A stretch of DNA of 38,870 nt from Fibrobacter succinogenes (GCA_902771595.1 CACXXH010000043.1:1-38870); one strand, 5' to 3'. Shown: positions 23,696 to 32,828, counted from the stretch's first letter. Numbers and translations are program-made. Notes: generated by a model not told the origin, from the sequence alone.

Positions 23696-24718
23696 TTAGG
23701 CGCGAATCACGTGAAGGATTGTGTCTGTGGCGCCTTCGGAGACCGTCACGCGCTGGTATGCCACGTATATGCCGGGGTTTTTCCGCATGTCGCGGGGGAG
23801 GCGGGCGGCGTCTTTTTCTGTGATGATGACGGGGGATTGCCGGGAGAGTGCCTTGACAATCGCTTGACTGAAATGTATGTCGTGGTCGGGGCGACGGATG
23901 GTGTATTCCGGATGTATGCCGAAAGTCTCAAGATCGTGTACGAACCGCGTCGTATTGCCGATGCCGCAGATGGCAATCGGCTTGTGGCTCGCGTCTGCAA
24001 GGGCGCTTGCGGAGACGCCTTCGCTGTTGATTACGTTTGCGATTTCGAAGCGGACGTCTTTGCCGCATGCGAGGGCATGCGCGGGTTCCCCGTGGTCGGC
24101 GGGGAGGCTCCTGCAGTTGCCTGCGGGCAGCAGGTCGCCCAGGCTTGCGGGCGGGTTTCCCCAGTCGAGCCTGAAGGTAATCGCTCCGGCGAGTCGCGAG
24201 TCCTCGAATCCGTCGTCGCAGATGATGTAGTCGAAGTCCTTGTCCAGTTCGTGCGCCGTCTTGTAGCGGTTGCCGGTCGTGTATACGCGTACCTGCGGCA
24301 TGCCGGCGAATTTTTGGCGCAGCATTTCCGCTTCGTCCCTTGCCTTGCTGTGGCACAGGATGGCGATTCGCGGTTTGCACGCACCTGTTTCGCCAGCGGT
24401 GGCATCGGCTGCGCCTGTTTCGCCAGCGACGGCGTTGCCTGCGCCTGTATTGTTTGCGTCTTGTGCGCATGCGTCGGGTGCATCCGTATTGCATGCGCCG
24501 TTATCGCGCATCGGATTTTTGCCTGCGTTTGCCGAAATGAATTCCGCGAGCCATGCGGTAAAGGGCGTCTTGCCCGCGCCGCCTGCGAGGTAGCTCCCGA
24601 CTACGATGAGCCGCGCGTTGTTGAGCGGCCTGCCCGGTTGCAGATAAACTAAATGATGCAGCCTGTATGCGGCTCGGTAAAGGCCGGCGAGGGGGAGGAG
24701 CGGGAGACGGGAGCGCAT
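23696..24718 (-). CDS. lpxK: Tetraacyldisaccharide 4'-kinase
   Basis: LpxK phosphorylates the 4' position of the lipid A disaccharide at the inner membrane. From the ATG at 24718 the product has 340 residues. It shows 'LPLAGLYRAAYRLHHLVYL' (membrane-associated N-terminus), 'LIVVGSYLAGGAGKTPFTAWLAEF' with the P-loop GGAGKT, and 'YIICDDGFEDSRL' (the DDGFQ motif of the family with Glu for Gln). C-terminal 'CGIGNTTRFVHDLETFG' and 'IITEKDAARLP' also match. After the P-loop helix lies a low-complexity insertion of about 50 residues, rich in Ala, Gly, Asp and Asn, containing repeated AGETGA units. The upstream 43 codons of the longer ORF are ignored. aroC lies 61 bases upstream. Confidence 0.9.
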   Translation of the reverse strand: MRSRLPLLPLAGLYRAAYRLHHLVYLQPGRPLNNARLIVVGSYLAGGAGKTPFTAWLAEFISANAGKNPMRDNGACNTDAPDACAQDANNTGAGNAVAGETGAADATAGETGACKPRIAILCHSKARDEAEMLRQKFAGMPQVRVYTTGNRYKTAHELDKDFDYIICDDGFEDSRLAGAITFRLDWGNPPASLGDLLPAGNCRSLPADHGEPAHALACGKDVRFEIANVINSEGVSASALADASHKPIAICGIGNTTRFVHDLETFGIHPEYTIRRPDHDIHFSQAIVKALSRQSPVIITEKDAARLPRDMRKNPGIYVAYQRVTVSEGATDTILHVIRA

Positions 24719-24779
24719 GTCTTGCTTGCTGGATGGGCCGTCCTGAGCGGAGCCGAAGGGCCCAGAACGGCGATGCTCG

Positions 24780-25862
24780 TTACAGGCAGTTGCGCTTCTG
24801 CTGCAGGTAGAGGTCTGCGAGCACGAGCGCTGCCATACTCTCGACAATTACGGGGGCGCGGACGGCGACGCAAGGGTCGTGCCGGCCCTTGGCGGCGAGT
24901 TCGCCGTTTTCGCCATTCCTGCTGGCCGTCTTCTGCGACTGCGAAATCGTCGCCGTCGGCTTGAACGCGAGCCTGCATTCGATATCGGCGCCGTTGCTGA
25001 TTCCGCCGACGCTTCCGCCCGCGTTGTTCGTGCGGGTGCGGAACTTGCCGTCTTCAAAATAAATTTCGTCGTTGTGTTCGCTGCCGTGCATTCTCGCTCC
25101 GGCAAAGCCGCTCCCGATCTCGAATCCCTTGCATGCCGGGATGCTGAGCATCGCCTGCGCGAGCAGCGCGTCGAGCCTGTCGAATACGGGTTCGCCGAGT
25201 GTGGCGGGAACGTTTTTCACGAGAAGCTTGACCGTTCCGCCGACGCTGTCTCCGTTCTTCTTCGCGTCGAGGATTTCGGCTTCCATCTTGGCGCTTGCCG
25301 CCGCGTCGGGGCAACGTACGGTCGAGGCTTCAATCGCCTCGTGCGTGAGTGCGTTCGTGTCGAGCGCCGGGCAGTCCACCTGGCCTACGGAATCCACCCA
25401 GGCGATAAACTCGGTGCCTGCCACCTGGGCGAGCAGCTTCATGGCCACCGCGCCCGCACACACGCGCCCGATGGTCTCGCGTGCGGAACTCCTTCCGCCG
25501 CCGCGGTAGTCGCGGAATCCGTACTTCAGGTCGTAGCACAGGTCGGCATGCCCAGGACGGTACCACTTGGCTATTTCGGCGTAGTCGCCGCTATGCTGGT
25601 CCTCGTTGAACACCGCGAAAGAGATGGGCGTGCCCGTAGTCTTGCCTTCGAATACGCCGCTCAGGATGCGCACCTTGTCCTTTTCGTTGCGGGCGGTGGT
25701 CGTCTTGTTCTGGCCGGGCCGCCTCCTGTCCAGCAGGACCTGGACGTCTTCTTCGGTGAGGGGGAGGCCTGCGGGGCAGCCGTCCAGGACCGCGCCTACG
25801 GCCGGTCCGTGGGATTCGCCCCAGGTGGTAACGGAAAAAATTTTGCCAAATGTGCTAGCCAT
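24780..25862 (-). CDS. aroC: Chorismate synthase
   Basis: The last enzyme of the shikimate pathway converts 5-enolpyruvylshikimate 3-phosphate to chorismate with reduced FMN. The protein, 360 residues from the ATG at 25862, starts 'MASTFGKIFSVTTWGESHG' and contains the family signatures 'GESHGPAVGAVLDGCPAGLPL', 'RRRPGQNKTTTARNEKD', 'YRGGGRSSARET' and 'TNNAGGSVGGISNGADI'. The longer ORF start at 25919 is rejected because its residues do not belong to the family. It precedes lpxK on the same strand. Confidence 0.95.
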   Translation of the reverse strand: MASTFGKIFSVTTWGESHGPAVGAVLDGCPAGLPLTEEDVQVLLDRRRPGQNKTTTARNEKDKVRILSGVFEGKTTGTPISFAVFNEDQHSGDYAEIAKWYRPGHADLCYDLKYGFRDYRGGGRSSARETIGRVCAGAVAMKLLAQVAGTEFIAWVDSVGQVDCPALDTNALTHEAIEASTVRCPDAAASAKMEAEILDAKKNGDSVGGTVKLLVKNVPATLGEPVFDRLDALLAQAMLSIPACKGFEIGSGFAGARMHGSEHNDEIYFEDGKFRTRTNNAGGSVGGISNGADIECRLAFKPTATISQSQKTASRNGENGELAAKGRHDPCVAVRAPVIVESMAALVLADLYLQQKRNCL

Positions 25863-25958
25863 GTCACAAAATATAGATAATGAACTAAAAATGCCGGCGA
25901 AAGCATGACTATATGCCAAAAGTTTATTATCTTTTACATAGGTTTTAGGAGATCCCTA

Positions 25959-26540
25959 GTGACTAAGTTTGCAAACATCGTTCTGTTGCTGATTATGGCG
26001 CTTTCTATGGAAGTGCTCGCTCAGCGCAATAACGAACTGGATTTCGCTGGGATACCTTTTGGTTCTTCCCGCGAAACTGTCATCGAAGAAGTCATGAAAA
26101 TGGGCTATGAGCCCTACGGGCAGATGGGCAAGGGTGAACGTGTTGTACTCCCCATGTTCAGGTTCGGGGAACTGCCGGTGCAGGTATCGTTCATTTTCAA
26201 CGCGAATGACAAGTTTTACGCCTTCGAAATCCGTACCGGCAAGGTAGAGGATTCCCGCAGGTTCAAGGCTATCGAGGCGGCCGAATACATGTCCGAGCAG
26301 TTCACGCTCAAGTATGGCAAGGCTGCGCAGGACCCCATGGTCAACGAGACGAACTTGGCCGAAGGTCGGAACAATTACCAGGAATGGTATGGCGTGAAGC
26401 TTTTGAATGCCTTCACGGCTATCATCAAGAAGGGCGGCAAGTACTTCGTGCTCGGATACGTGGAACATCGTACGCTCATGAAAGAAGCTGCGGTCCAGAA
26501 AAAGGGCAAGGAAAAGGCTGCGCCTCAACCGGTGTTCTAG
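25959..26540 (+). CDS. Exported protein of unknown function
   Basis: I do not recognise this protein. A GTG at 25959 has a strong ribosome binding site (AGGAG, 25947-25951) and gives 193 residues, beginning 'VTKFANIVLLLIMALSMEVLAQ', a signal peptide with cleavage after Ala. The mature part is mostly beta and helix ('FAGIPFGSSRETVIEEVMKMGYEP', 'YMSEQFTLKYGKAA'). The first stretch resembles the start of small periplasmic proteins that begin with a short 'F.GI.fG.s...v' motif. The C-terminus is Lys-rich. It diverges from aroC. Longer starts would overlap the aroC promoter. Confidence 0.65.
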   Translation: MTKFANIVLLLIMALSMEVLAQRNNELDFAGIPFGSSRETVIEEVMKMGYEPYGQMGKGERVVLPMFRFGELPVQVSFIFNANDKFYAFEIRTGKVEDSRRFKAIEAAEYMSEQFTLKYGKAAQDPMVNETNLAEGRNNYQEWYGVKLLNAFTAIIKKGGKYFVLGYVEHRTLMKEAAVQKKGKEKAAPQPVF

Positions 26541-26591
26541 GTCGGACCTCGCTCCTAAGTCTAAGATACATAATAAGTTAAACAAAAACAA

Positions 26592-26620
26592 AGCCCCCGG
26601 ATGAATCCGAGGGCTGATTT
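26592..26620. terminator. Bidirectional terminator between convergent genes
   Basis: Arms AGCCCCCGGAT (26592-26602) and ATCCGAGGGCT (26605-26615) pair with one C-A mismatch; it is flanked by T-rich sequence on the right and A-rich sequence on the left. It sits between the exported-protein gene and trkA. Confidence 0.75.
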
Positions 26621-26662
26621 TGTACAAATTCATTTTTTAAGAGCGCGATTCCCGCGCCGTCA

Positions 26663-27319
26663 CTAGCTCTTGAACTTGTCGAGGGCGTTGTTCGGGCCGA
26701 TGAGGAACAGCACGTCGTCTTCTTGCAGTACGATGTCGGCGAGGTTACCGATCTTGGGCGTCGGTTCCTGCGGGTCGCGGATGGCGATGACCTGCACGCC
26801 GTACTTGTGGGTGATGTTCAGGTCCTTAAGCGTCTTCCCGAGGAATTCCTTGGGGCACACGACTTCCACGATGCTGAAGCCTTCCATGAACGGCAGGAAG
26901 TCGAGCATGTTCGGGCGGTTCAGGCGTTCGGCGAGCGCGATGGCGGAGTCCCTTTCCGGGTGGAAGATGTCCGAGACACCGAGCTTCTCGAGGATGCTCG
27001 AGTGGGCGGCGCTACTGGACTTCGCGATGATGTGCTTCACGCCCAGTTCCTTGAGGTTCAGCACGGTGAGGAGGCTTGCCTCCAGGTTCTCGCCGATACA
27101 GACGATGACGGAATCCGCCTTCTGGAGCGGGATGCTCGCGAGCTGTTTTTTGCGGGTGGAGTCGGCGACCATGGCCTGCGATACGGTGCTGGAGATGTCC
27201 TGCACCTTTTCGGGATGGTTATCCACCACGAGCACGTCGTGCCCGAGGCTCGTCAGGTGACGGGCGAGGAAGATGGCGGAGTTGCCGAGACCGATAATGA
27301 TGTATTGCTTGGATGCCAT
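26663..27319 (-). CDS. Trk/Ktr potassium uptake regulatory subunit, TrkA family
   Basis: This 218-residue RCK protein gates a potassium channel/transporter in response to NAD(H) or ATP. It has an N-terminal Rossmann domain with 'IIIGLGNSAIFLARHL' (about 7-22) and the acidic residue in 'DVLVVDNHPEKV'. A linker and a C-terminal TrkA_C domain follow ('FSIVEVVCPKEFLGKTLKDLN', 'DVLFLIGPNNALDKF'). Single-copy RCK/TrkA_C architecture is of the KtrA type. The membrane partner lies upstream on the same strand, but 209 bases of repeat-rich sequence separate them. Confidence 0.92.
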   Translation of the reverse strand: MASKQYIIIGLGNSAIFLARHLTSLGHDVLVVDNHPEKVQDISSTVSQAMVADSTRKKQLASIPLQKADSVIVCIGENLEASLLTVLNLKELGVKHIIAKSSSAAHSSILEKLGVSDIFHPERDSAIALAERLNRPNMLDFLPFMEGFSIVEVVCPKEFLGKTLKDLNITHKYGVQVIAIRDPQEPTPKIGNLADIVLQEDDVLFLIGPNNALDKFKS

Positions 27320-27374
27320 GCTTTTAAATGTAGTTAATAGTTACTAGGCACCTGCGGTGCAGTTATTAGTTAAT

Positions 27375-27443
27375 AGTTACTAGTTACTAGAAATTAAGGT
27401 CTAGAGATGTTTATTGCCTAAAAGTTACTAGTAACTAGTAACT
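27375..27443. repeat. Inverted repeat of TAGTTAC/GTAACTA units in the ktr intergenic region
   Basis: A 16-bp perfect inverted repeat: left arm 27375-27390 (AGTTACTAGTTACTAG) and right arm 27428-27443 (CTAGTAACTAGTAACT), 37 bases apart. Partial copies of the same heptamers flank it (about 27331-27347 and 27455-27463). The 209-base gap between the potassium genes contains nothing else except small hairpins (GGCAAC-TT-GTTGCC at 27482-27495). No protein is encoded. Confidence 0.7.
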
Positions 27444-27528
27444 CGGAACTCAGAACTAGTAACTGCCGCTATACAAAACTTGGCAACTTGTTGCCTAGTT
27501 GCTGTTATCCACTATGTGGAGAAGCGGC

Positions 27529-28932
27529 CTAGCCGACCATGATGTCTTCTTCGGCGAACCAGGTGGTGTTCTTGACCTGGCCTGCGACGGCGGAGATGAG
27601 GAACAGCGGTCCCATACGGCCGATGAACATCACGCAGCAGATGACAATCTTGCCTACCGTGGACAGTTCGCCCGTAAGTCCCATCGAGAGCCCGCAGGTG
27701 CTGTAGGCGCTGATGACCTCGAATAGGATCCTGAGGAAGGGGGTACCGTTCTCGTTGAAGCCGGTGCCCGCCGGGATTTCGGTGATGAGGAGGACCATCG
27801 TGGCGAGTGCAATCACGACGATGGCCACCACGAAGATTCGCACGGCCTTGTCGACCGTGGTTTCGGGAATGGTGCGGCCCATGACCTGGGTCTTTTCGCG
27901 GCCGAGCAGGCGGTTGAACCCGAGCAGCCCGATGACCGCCGCCGTGGTGACCTTGATGCCGCCACCGCAGCTACCGGGATTTGCGCCGATAAACATGATG
28001 ATGATAAAGAAGAACAGGGAACTGGCGCAGAGGGCCGGAGTGTCTATCGTGTTGAGGCCCGCCGTACGGCTCGTGAACGCCATGAAGAACGTCGTCTGGA
28101 GCTTGTCGAAGAGGCTTAAGCCCTCGAGCGTGTTGCTCCATTCGGTTATGGTAAAGGCCACGATGCTCGCCGCGATGATGACGAACGTGCAGAACGTCGC
28201 GATGCGGGTGTGGAGCGAAATCTTGCGGAACTTGCGGTGCTTGAAGTCGAAGGCGTACTGCAGTTCGGTGATGGCGAGGAAGCCGAATCCGCCCGCCAGC
28301 GCGAGGATGCAGGTCGTGATGTTCATGACCGGGTTCAGCTGGAACTGCACGAGCGAATCGGGGAAAAGCGTGAACCCGACGTTGCAGAATGAACTTACCG
28401 CTTGGAACAGCGAGCAGAAGAAGCGGTCGTAGAGTTCCATGTCGCTGAACTGCGTGAAGTAGAATACGCCGCCGATGGCTTCGAGGATGAACGTGAAGGG
28501 GAGCACCGCCATGAGGATGCGCTTCGCGTCGACGTTACCTTCTTGCGTGAAATCCGAAAGCAGTACCGACTGGTGGTTGAAGCCCGGGTGCATGCCCGCG
28601 AGCAGAATGAGCACCGTAGATACGGTCATGATACCCAAGCCGCCCAGCTGCATGAGGATGATGAGCACCCAGTCGCCGAAGTTCGTGAAGGTGCTGCTGA
28701 TGTCGATGACCGAGAGTCCCGTGACGCAGACGGCAGATGTCGCCGTGAAGAGGGCCTGCAAGAAGTCGATGGGTTCGTGCGTAGATACCGGCAGGCGGAG
28801 AAGGACTGCACCAACGGCAATGAGCAGCAGGTAGCCGAGAACCACCAGGGTAATCGGGTTCGCTTGTTTCTTCGGCTTGAAGACATTCTCGGAAGTCGTG
28901 TCCGAGAAGGCCTGGTACTTCGATTTCAACAT
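27529..28932 (-). CDS. Trk/Ktr potassium uptake membrane subunit, TrkH/KtrB family
   Basis: The 467-residue protein from ATG 28932 is the ion-conducting subunit. Four pore repeats are visible through their selectivity-filter motifs: 'TSAVCVTGLSV', 'AVSSFCNVGFTLF', 'FTSRTAGLNTID' and 'SAYSTCGLSMG', with the usual membrane helices between. Length and filter sequences fit KtrB. The RCK subunit gene is downstream on the same strand, so together they form a potassium uptake system. A longer ORF start (29076) would overlap the divergent transporter gene and is rejected. No strong ribosome binding site is seen. Confidence 0.93.
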   Translation of the reverse strand: MLKSKYQAFSDTTSENVFKPKKQANPITLVVLGYLLLIAVGAVLLRLPVSTHEPIDFLQALFTATSAVCVTGLSVIDISSTFTNFGDWVLIILMQLGGLGIMTVSTVLILLAGMHPGFNHQSVLLSDFTQEGNVDAKRILMAVLPFTFILEAIGGVFYFTQFSDMELYDRFFCSLFQAVSSFCNVGFTLFPDSLVQFQLNPVMNITTCILALAGGFGFLAITELQYAFDFKHRKFRKISLHTRIATFCTFVIIAASIVAFTITEWSNTLEGLSLFDKLQTTFFMAFTSRTAGLNTIDTPALCASSLFFFIIIMFIGANPGSCGGGIKVTTAAVIGLLGFNRLLGREKTQVMGRTIPETTVDKAVRIFVVAIVVIALATMVLLITEIPAGTGFNENGTPFLRILFEVISAYSTCGLSMGLTGELSTVGKIVICCVMFIGRMGPLFLISAVAGQVKNTTWFAEEDIMVG

Positions 28933-28969
28933 GGGGAGAAAGATAGTAATTTCTAGATTTGGGCGCGTT

Positions 28970-29914
28970 ATGAAGAACATGCGTGCCATTCTCATGCCGA
29001 TAGCGATTGTCCTCGGAATCCTGATTCCGCAGGCGCACGTGCTTTCGCCCATGATGCCGTTCTTGATCGGCACCATGATGTTTTTGACTTTCGTGACGAA
29101 AATCCCCCCGCAAACGCACGGTTATACCTTCAAGATAGAAATCCGCGCGCTCGCGGTGAGCCTTCTGCTCGTTGCCGCCCTCGCGGGTTTTGTTAAGTTG
29201 TTCGACCTCCCGCGCGAAGTGCTGCTTGGTGGCGCCATCATCGCGCTTTGCCCGCCGGCCAATGCCGCCCCCGCGATGGCCAAGATGCTCGGCGGTTCGG
29301 CGTCGCTTGCCCTCAAGATATTCCTGAGCGGAAACCTCATCGCATGCTTTTCCATCCCGATTGTGTTCGGTTACCTCACCGGCACCGATGCGAGCCTGAG
29401 CGACATCTCGATGAAGATTTTCAACACCATTCAGCCCATCATCAGCATTCCTCTGGCATTTGCGCTGGGCCTGCGCGCGTTTTACCCGGAACTTGCCGAC
29501 CGCGCCGCGAAATACCAGAAGTACACGATGTTCGTGTGGACTTTCTCGGTATTCGTGATTTTGGCGAAGGCGAGCTACGACATACGCGAGATGGGGTTCA
29601 TGGACTTGTGGAACAGCGGCAAGCTCCCGATGATGGCGGGCATCTCGCTGGTGCTTTGCATATTGCTTTTTGCCCTCGGGTGGTTTGCCGAAAGGAACCG
29701 CCGCCCCATCGAAGGCTCGCAGAGCATGGGGCAGAAGAATACCACGCTCGTCATCTGGATTGCGACCCTGTATGCGGGCCCCGTCGTGGCGCTTGCCCCT
29801 ACGTGCTATGTGGTATGGCAGAACCTGGTTTTGAGTTTCATGTCGGCGCGCATCAAGCCGAAAGATCAGGCGAACGCGGAGCCAGGAAATAGCGCTCCCG
29901 CGAAAACGGAATAA
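28970..29914 (+). CDS. BASS-family (bile acid:sodium symporter-like) transporter
   Basis: The 314-residue protein has about nine to ten membrane helices. It resembles the BASS superfamily: 'MRAILMPIAIVLGILIPQA', 'MMPFLIGTMMFLTFV', the glycine/proline-rich 'GGAIIALCPPANAAPAMAKMLGGS', and 'GNLIACFSIPIVFG'. The 'CPPANAAPAMAK' stretch corresponds to the Na-binding 'GG.sSn..t..a.Gd' region. Substrates of bacterial members include organic anions, pantoate and pyruvate precursors; this one is unknown. The start at 28970 lies 37 bases from the divergent KtrB-like gene's start, so the promoters must be intertwined. Confidence 0.8.
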   Translation: MKNMRAILMPIAIVLGILIPQAHVLSPMMPFLIGTMMFLTFVTKIPPQTHGYTFKIEIRALAVSLLLVAALAGFVKLFDLPREVLLGGAIIALCPPANAAPAMAKMLGGSASLALKIFLSGNLIACFSIPIVFGYLTGTDASLSDISMKIFNTIQPIISIPLAFALGLRAFYPELADRAAKYQKYTMFVWTFSVFVILAKASYDIREMGFMDLWNSGKLPMMAGISLVLCILLFALGWFAERNRRPIEGSQSMGQKNTTLVIWIATLYAGPVVALAPTCYVVWQNLVLSFMSARIKPKDQANAEPGNSAPAKTE

Positions 29915-29970
29915 AAAATTTACGTCATCCCGCATTCCGTATAGCTGGTTTTGTTCATATATTTTCCTAT

Positions 29971-32025
29971 ATGAGCCTTGTTTATAAATACTCGTTGTTG
30001 GCGCTTGTTGCCTGTACCTTGATTTCCTGCAAGTCCGAAAATGCGACTGTCCTGCATAAAAAGCCGGCTTCGCAGGCCGAGGCTTTTATTCGCGATACAA
30101 GTGCGTATGTAACGGTTGTCGATACGAGCGTTCACGATAGTGTATTTCGCGAAGAGACTGTCCCTGTGGAGCAGGGCGGGTTCGTAGAGTATTTTAACGG
30201 CAGAAATCAGAAAAAGATAAATGCGACGAAGATTTTTTATGCCTATTCCGATTCCATAAGCCCCTTTGTCAAGGGACATTCGGAAAGCCCTACTTTTGCG
30301 GACATGGTTGCATTGGCGTATGCCAGGCACTACCCCATGGAAATTAGTCCGGATGATGTCTGGCTCATGCTTCTGGACGGTTTCCGGCTGCATGTAAAGA
30401 GCAATCGCGACGCCTTGAAGGACCGCTTTGTGGGTCCGGGTGCAGATACCAGCATCAAGGTTTCTGCGAACTGGCTGACGCTGGAATCTTCGCACGGGGA
30501 ATGGTCCGGTGTCATCACGGCCCTATTTGACGAATTGCAGCAAAAAATTCCCGCCGAAACCGCGGAACCCCTGCGGACGAAATTTTCGACCACGAGTCCC
30601 ACTGACTACAATATTTCCCGTGCTATGGTCCTGTCGGTCGCTTCTGAATACTATTCCTACTCGGTGTACACGCTCTGCGGTATTCCCCGGATAAAGATTG
30701 AGGGGACTAGGCAGGACTGGCTATTACTGAAGGAGGCCTTCAACAAGCTTGCATCGCGGCTCGATATGGAATGGTGGTCGGAACAGTTGAACCCGATTCT
30801 CGACGAATTTGCAAATGCGTTTGACGGGAAATCCGGTGTGGAATTCTGGCAGCGCATCTTCAAGATACCGGAACAGGAGGGTTGCGGAAATGAGCTGTTT
30901 AGCGGCTGGCTGACGAAGTTCTATCCGTACCTCTTTAACGATGAAAACTCTGAATTCAAGAGACGTACGGAATGGAATGGTGGTATCGAGTTCGAGCAAC
31001 TGCCAAAGGTCATCTCGTCGTTTGACATAAAATGGGATTACCTCGGCCGCGAAATTCCCCTGAAGCTTACCACGGGATTTGTCGGCATCCAGGTGGATAC
31101 GGCAACGGGAATGCTGAAGGCCTCCAGGGGGTATGCCCTGCGTTCCCACTGTGGCTGGTGCAACATGAATAAACTTTCGGGCACGCTGGAATACATTCCG
31201 GGAAAGCCGCTCCGGTTGCAGGAAGCTCTCGCCATTTCGGATTCGATGAATTTCTATGACAGGAATGGCCTTGTTTATGCGACACACGACCGCGCCGAAA
31301 TCGAAAAATTTGCCATGGTTGCCGATTACGAGGAAGAATACTTGGAAGATGTTTTTGGAGTCCAGGTGCTTTTTGATGGCGTTAAGCCTTCTGTATCAGT
31401 CAACCTTTATCGGAAAGGCGAATTGATAGAGCATTTGTCCTATTTTGCAAAGCTGAATCCAGAAGTGATTCCCGATTCGGCCTCCATTGGGGCGATGCAG
31501 GGAATCCATGGCGCGGGCGCATGGAAAAACAGGGACCGCATGGAGGCGTTCTTCAAGGAGCGGAAAATTTCCACTGAAGGCGAGTCCGCGGAATTCGCAC
31601 ACGAAAAGTCTATCCCGAAACTGGATGTCAAAGTAATTGTAGACTCATTTGCTATTAAAGAAGGCAAGTCGCTTAAGGAAAATTTGCCAGTGAAGTTTTA
31701 TAAAGCGGGACTGGCCGATAATGTCAAGTCTACATGCGGCTGGCGACTTGAAAGGGCTTTTTACCGCCATTATAAGGAAGGGCAGGATGTGACTGTGGAT
31801 GCCGAACTTACTTTCGGTGAAGAAGGCCGTGTCGTCAAGGTCGATATGGACACGGAACACCCTGTTTACAGGGATTTCTTGCAAGAGGTCAAGACAGTCC
31901 TTTATTACGGATGGATGTTTCCGCGGCTCCACTACGTGGTAGTAGAGGGCGAACGCGCACAGGAAATCGTACATTCTATAAAAATTCGTGTTACCTTCTC
32001 GAAGGATAGCCGGACAAAGAAATGA
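29971..32025 (+). CDS. DUF4419-domain lipoprotein with C-terminal TonB/AgmX-like domain
   Basis: The product of 684 residues starts with a lipoprotein signal peptide ('YSLLALVACTLISC', lipobox LISC). Residues about 70-410 match the DUF4419 pattern: 'FVKGHSESPTFADMVALAYARHYPMEISPDDVWLML', 'GFRLHV' and 'IIDLFDELQQ'-like helices, '...SHCGWCNMNKLSG'. After a linker, residues about 585-684 ('VTVDAELTFGEEGRVVKVDM', 'VVVEGERAQEIVHSIKIRVTFSK') resemble the C-terminal domain of AgmX/PglI-type TonB-like proteins. The function of DUF4419 is unknown to me. Its last codons overlap an AlkD-like gene (ATGA), so the two are probably co-translated. Confidence 0.8.
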   Translation: MSLVYKYSLLALVACTLISCKSENATVLHKKPASQAEAFIRDTSAYVTVVDTSVHDSVFREETVPVEQGGFVEYFNGRNQKKINATKIFYAYSDSISPFVKGHSESPTFADMVALAYARHYPMEISPDDVWLMLLDGFRLHVKSNRDALKDRFVGPGADTSIKVSANWLTLESSHGEWSGVITALFDELQQKIPAETAEPLRTKFSTTSPTDYNISRAMVLSVASEYYSYSVYTLCGIPRIKIEGTRQDWLLLKEAFNKLASRLDMEWWSEQLNPILDEFANAFDGKSGVEFWQRIFKIPEQEGCGNELFSGWLTKFYPYLFNDENSEFKRRTEWNGGIEFEQLPKVISSFDIKWDYLGREIPLKLTTGFVGIQVDTATGMLKASRGYALRSHCGWCNMNKLSGTLEYIPGKPLRLQEALAISDSMNFYDRNGLVYATHDRAEIEKFAMVADYEEEYLEDVFGVQVLFDGVKPSVSVNLYRKGELIEHLSYFAKLNPEVIPDSASIGAMQGIHGAGAWKNRDRMEAFFKERKISTEGESAEFAHEKSIPKLDVKVIVDSFAIKEGKSLKENLPVKFYKAGLADNVKSTCGWRLERAFYRHYKEGQDVTVDAELTFGEEGRVVKVDMDTEHPVYRDFLQEVKTVLYYGWMFPRLHYVVVEGERAQEIVHSIKIRVTFSKDSRTKK

Positions 32026-32828
32026 CCCACGCAGAACTTGTCAAGAGCCTCCTCGAAAATCAGGACCTGAAGTACCGCGATTTTCACGCATCGCTTTTGC
32101 CGAATATCGACAAGAAGTCGATTATCGGCGTGCGCGTCCCCGTGATGCGTAAAATCGCGAAGGAGTTCATGGATTCTGCGGCGAAATGCGTGGCGGGTGC
32201 GAAGTCGGCGGTAGGGAAGTCGGCGGCAAAAACTATGCCGAAGGATGTTGCGAATTTTTTGGACAAGCTGCCGCACAAGTATTTCGAAGAGAACCAGGTG
32301 CACCTCCTTGCGGTCGAAAAGATCAAGGATGCGGACGAGTGCCTGCGCCGTATCGAACAGTTCTTGCCTTACATAAACAACTGGGCGGTTTGCGACGGCA
32401 AGTCCCCGAAGGCATTGCTTAAGGACGAGGCCCGCTTTTTGGCCCGCATCAAGGCGTGGCTCAAGTCGAGCAAGCCTTATACGGTGCGTTTTGGCGTGAA
32501 CATGCTCATGAACTTTTTCCTGGACGAGCGCTTTGACAAGAAACACCTGGAAATGGTCGCCGCAATAGACGAGAACCTGTTTGACGATTCTGATACCGGT
32601 GCCGCAAAGTCCTCGATAAATGCAGCGCGCCCCACGGACCGCTACTACGTGCAGATGGTCATTGCCTGGTACTTCGCGACGGCGCTCGCCAAGCAGTGGG
32701 ATAGCGCGTTCCCTTACGTAAAGAACCGCAAGCTCTCGCCGTGGATTCACGCCAAGACTATCCAGAAGGCGTGCGAGAGTTACCGCATCACCGACGAGCA
32801 GAAAAAAGTTTTGCGCGCCTTGAAGTAG
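32022..32828 (+). CDS. DNA alkylation repair protein (AlkD-like HEAT-repeat)
   Basis: The 268-residue protein belongs to the AlkD family of HEAT-repeat glycosylases that remove alkylated bases. It has 'RDFHASLLPNIDKKSIIGVRVPVMRKIAKE' (N-terminus), 'LPHKYFEENQVHLLAVEKI', the active-site region 'YINNWAVCDGKSP' with the aspartate of the family, and 'KPYTVRFGVNMLMNFFLDERF'. Two low-complexity insertions rich in Ala, Ser and Lys lie between repeats (about 53-72 and 188-203). Its start overlaps the DUF4419 gene's stop. Repair activity is inferred from the family. Confidence 0.88.
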   Translation: MTHAELVKSLLENQDLKYRDFHASLLPNIDKKSIIGVRVPVMRKIAKEFMDSAAKCVAGAKSAVGKSAAKTMPKDVANFLDKLPHKYFEENQVHLLAVEKIKDADECLRRIEQFLPYINNWAVCDGKSPKALLKDEARFLARIKAWLKSSKPYTVRFGVNMLMNFFLDERFDKKHLEMVAAIDENLFDDSDTGAAKSSINAARPTDRYYVQMVIAWYFATALAKQWDSAFPYVKNRKLSPWIHAKTIQKACESYRITDEQKKVLRALK

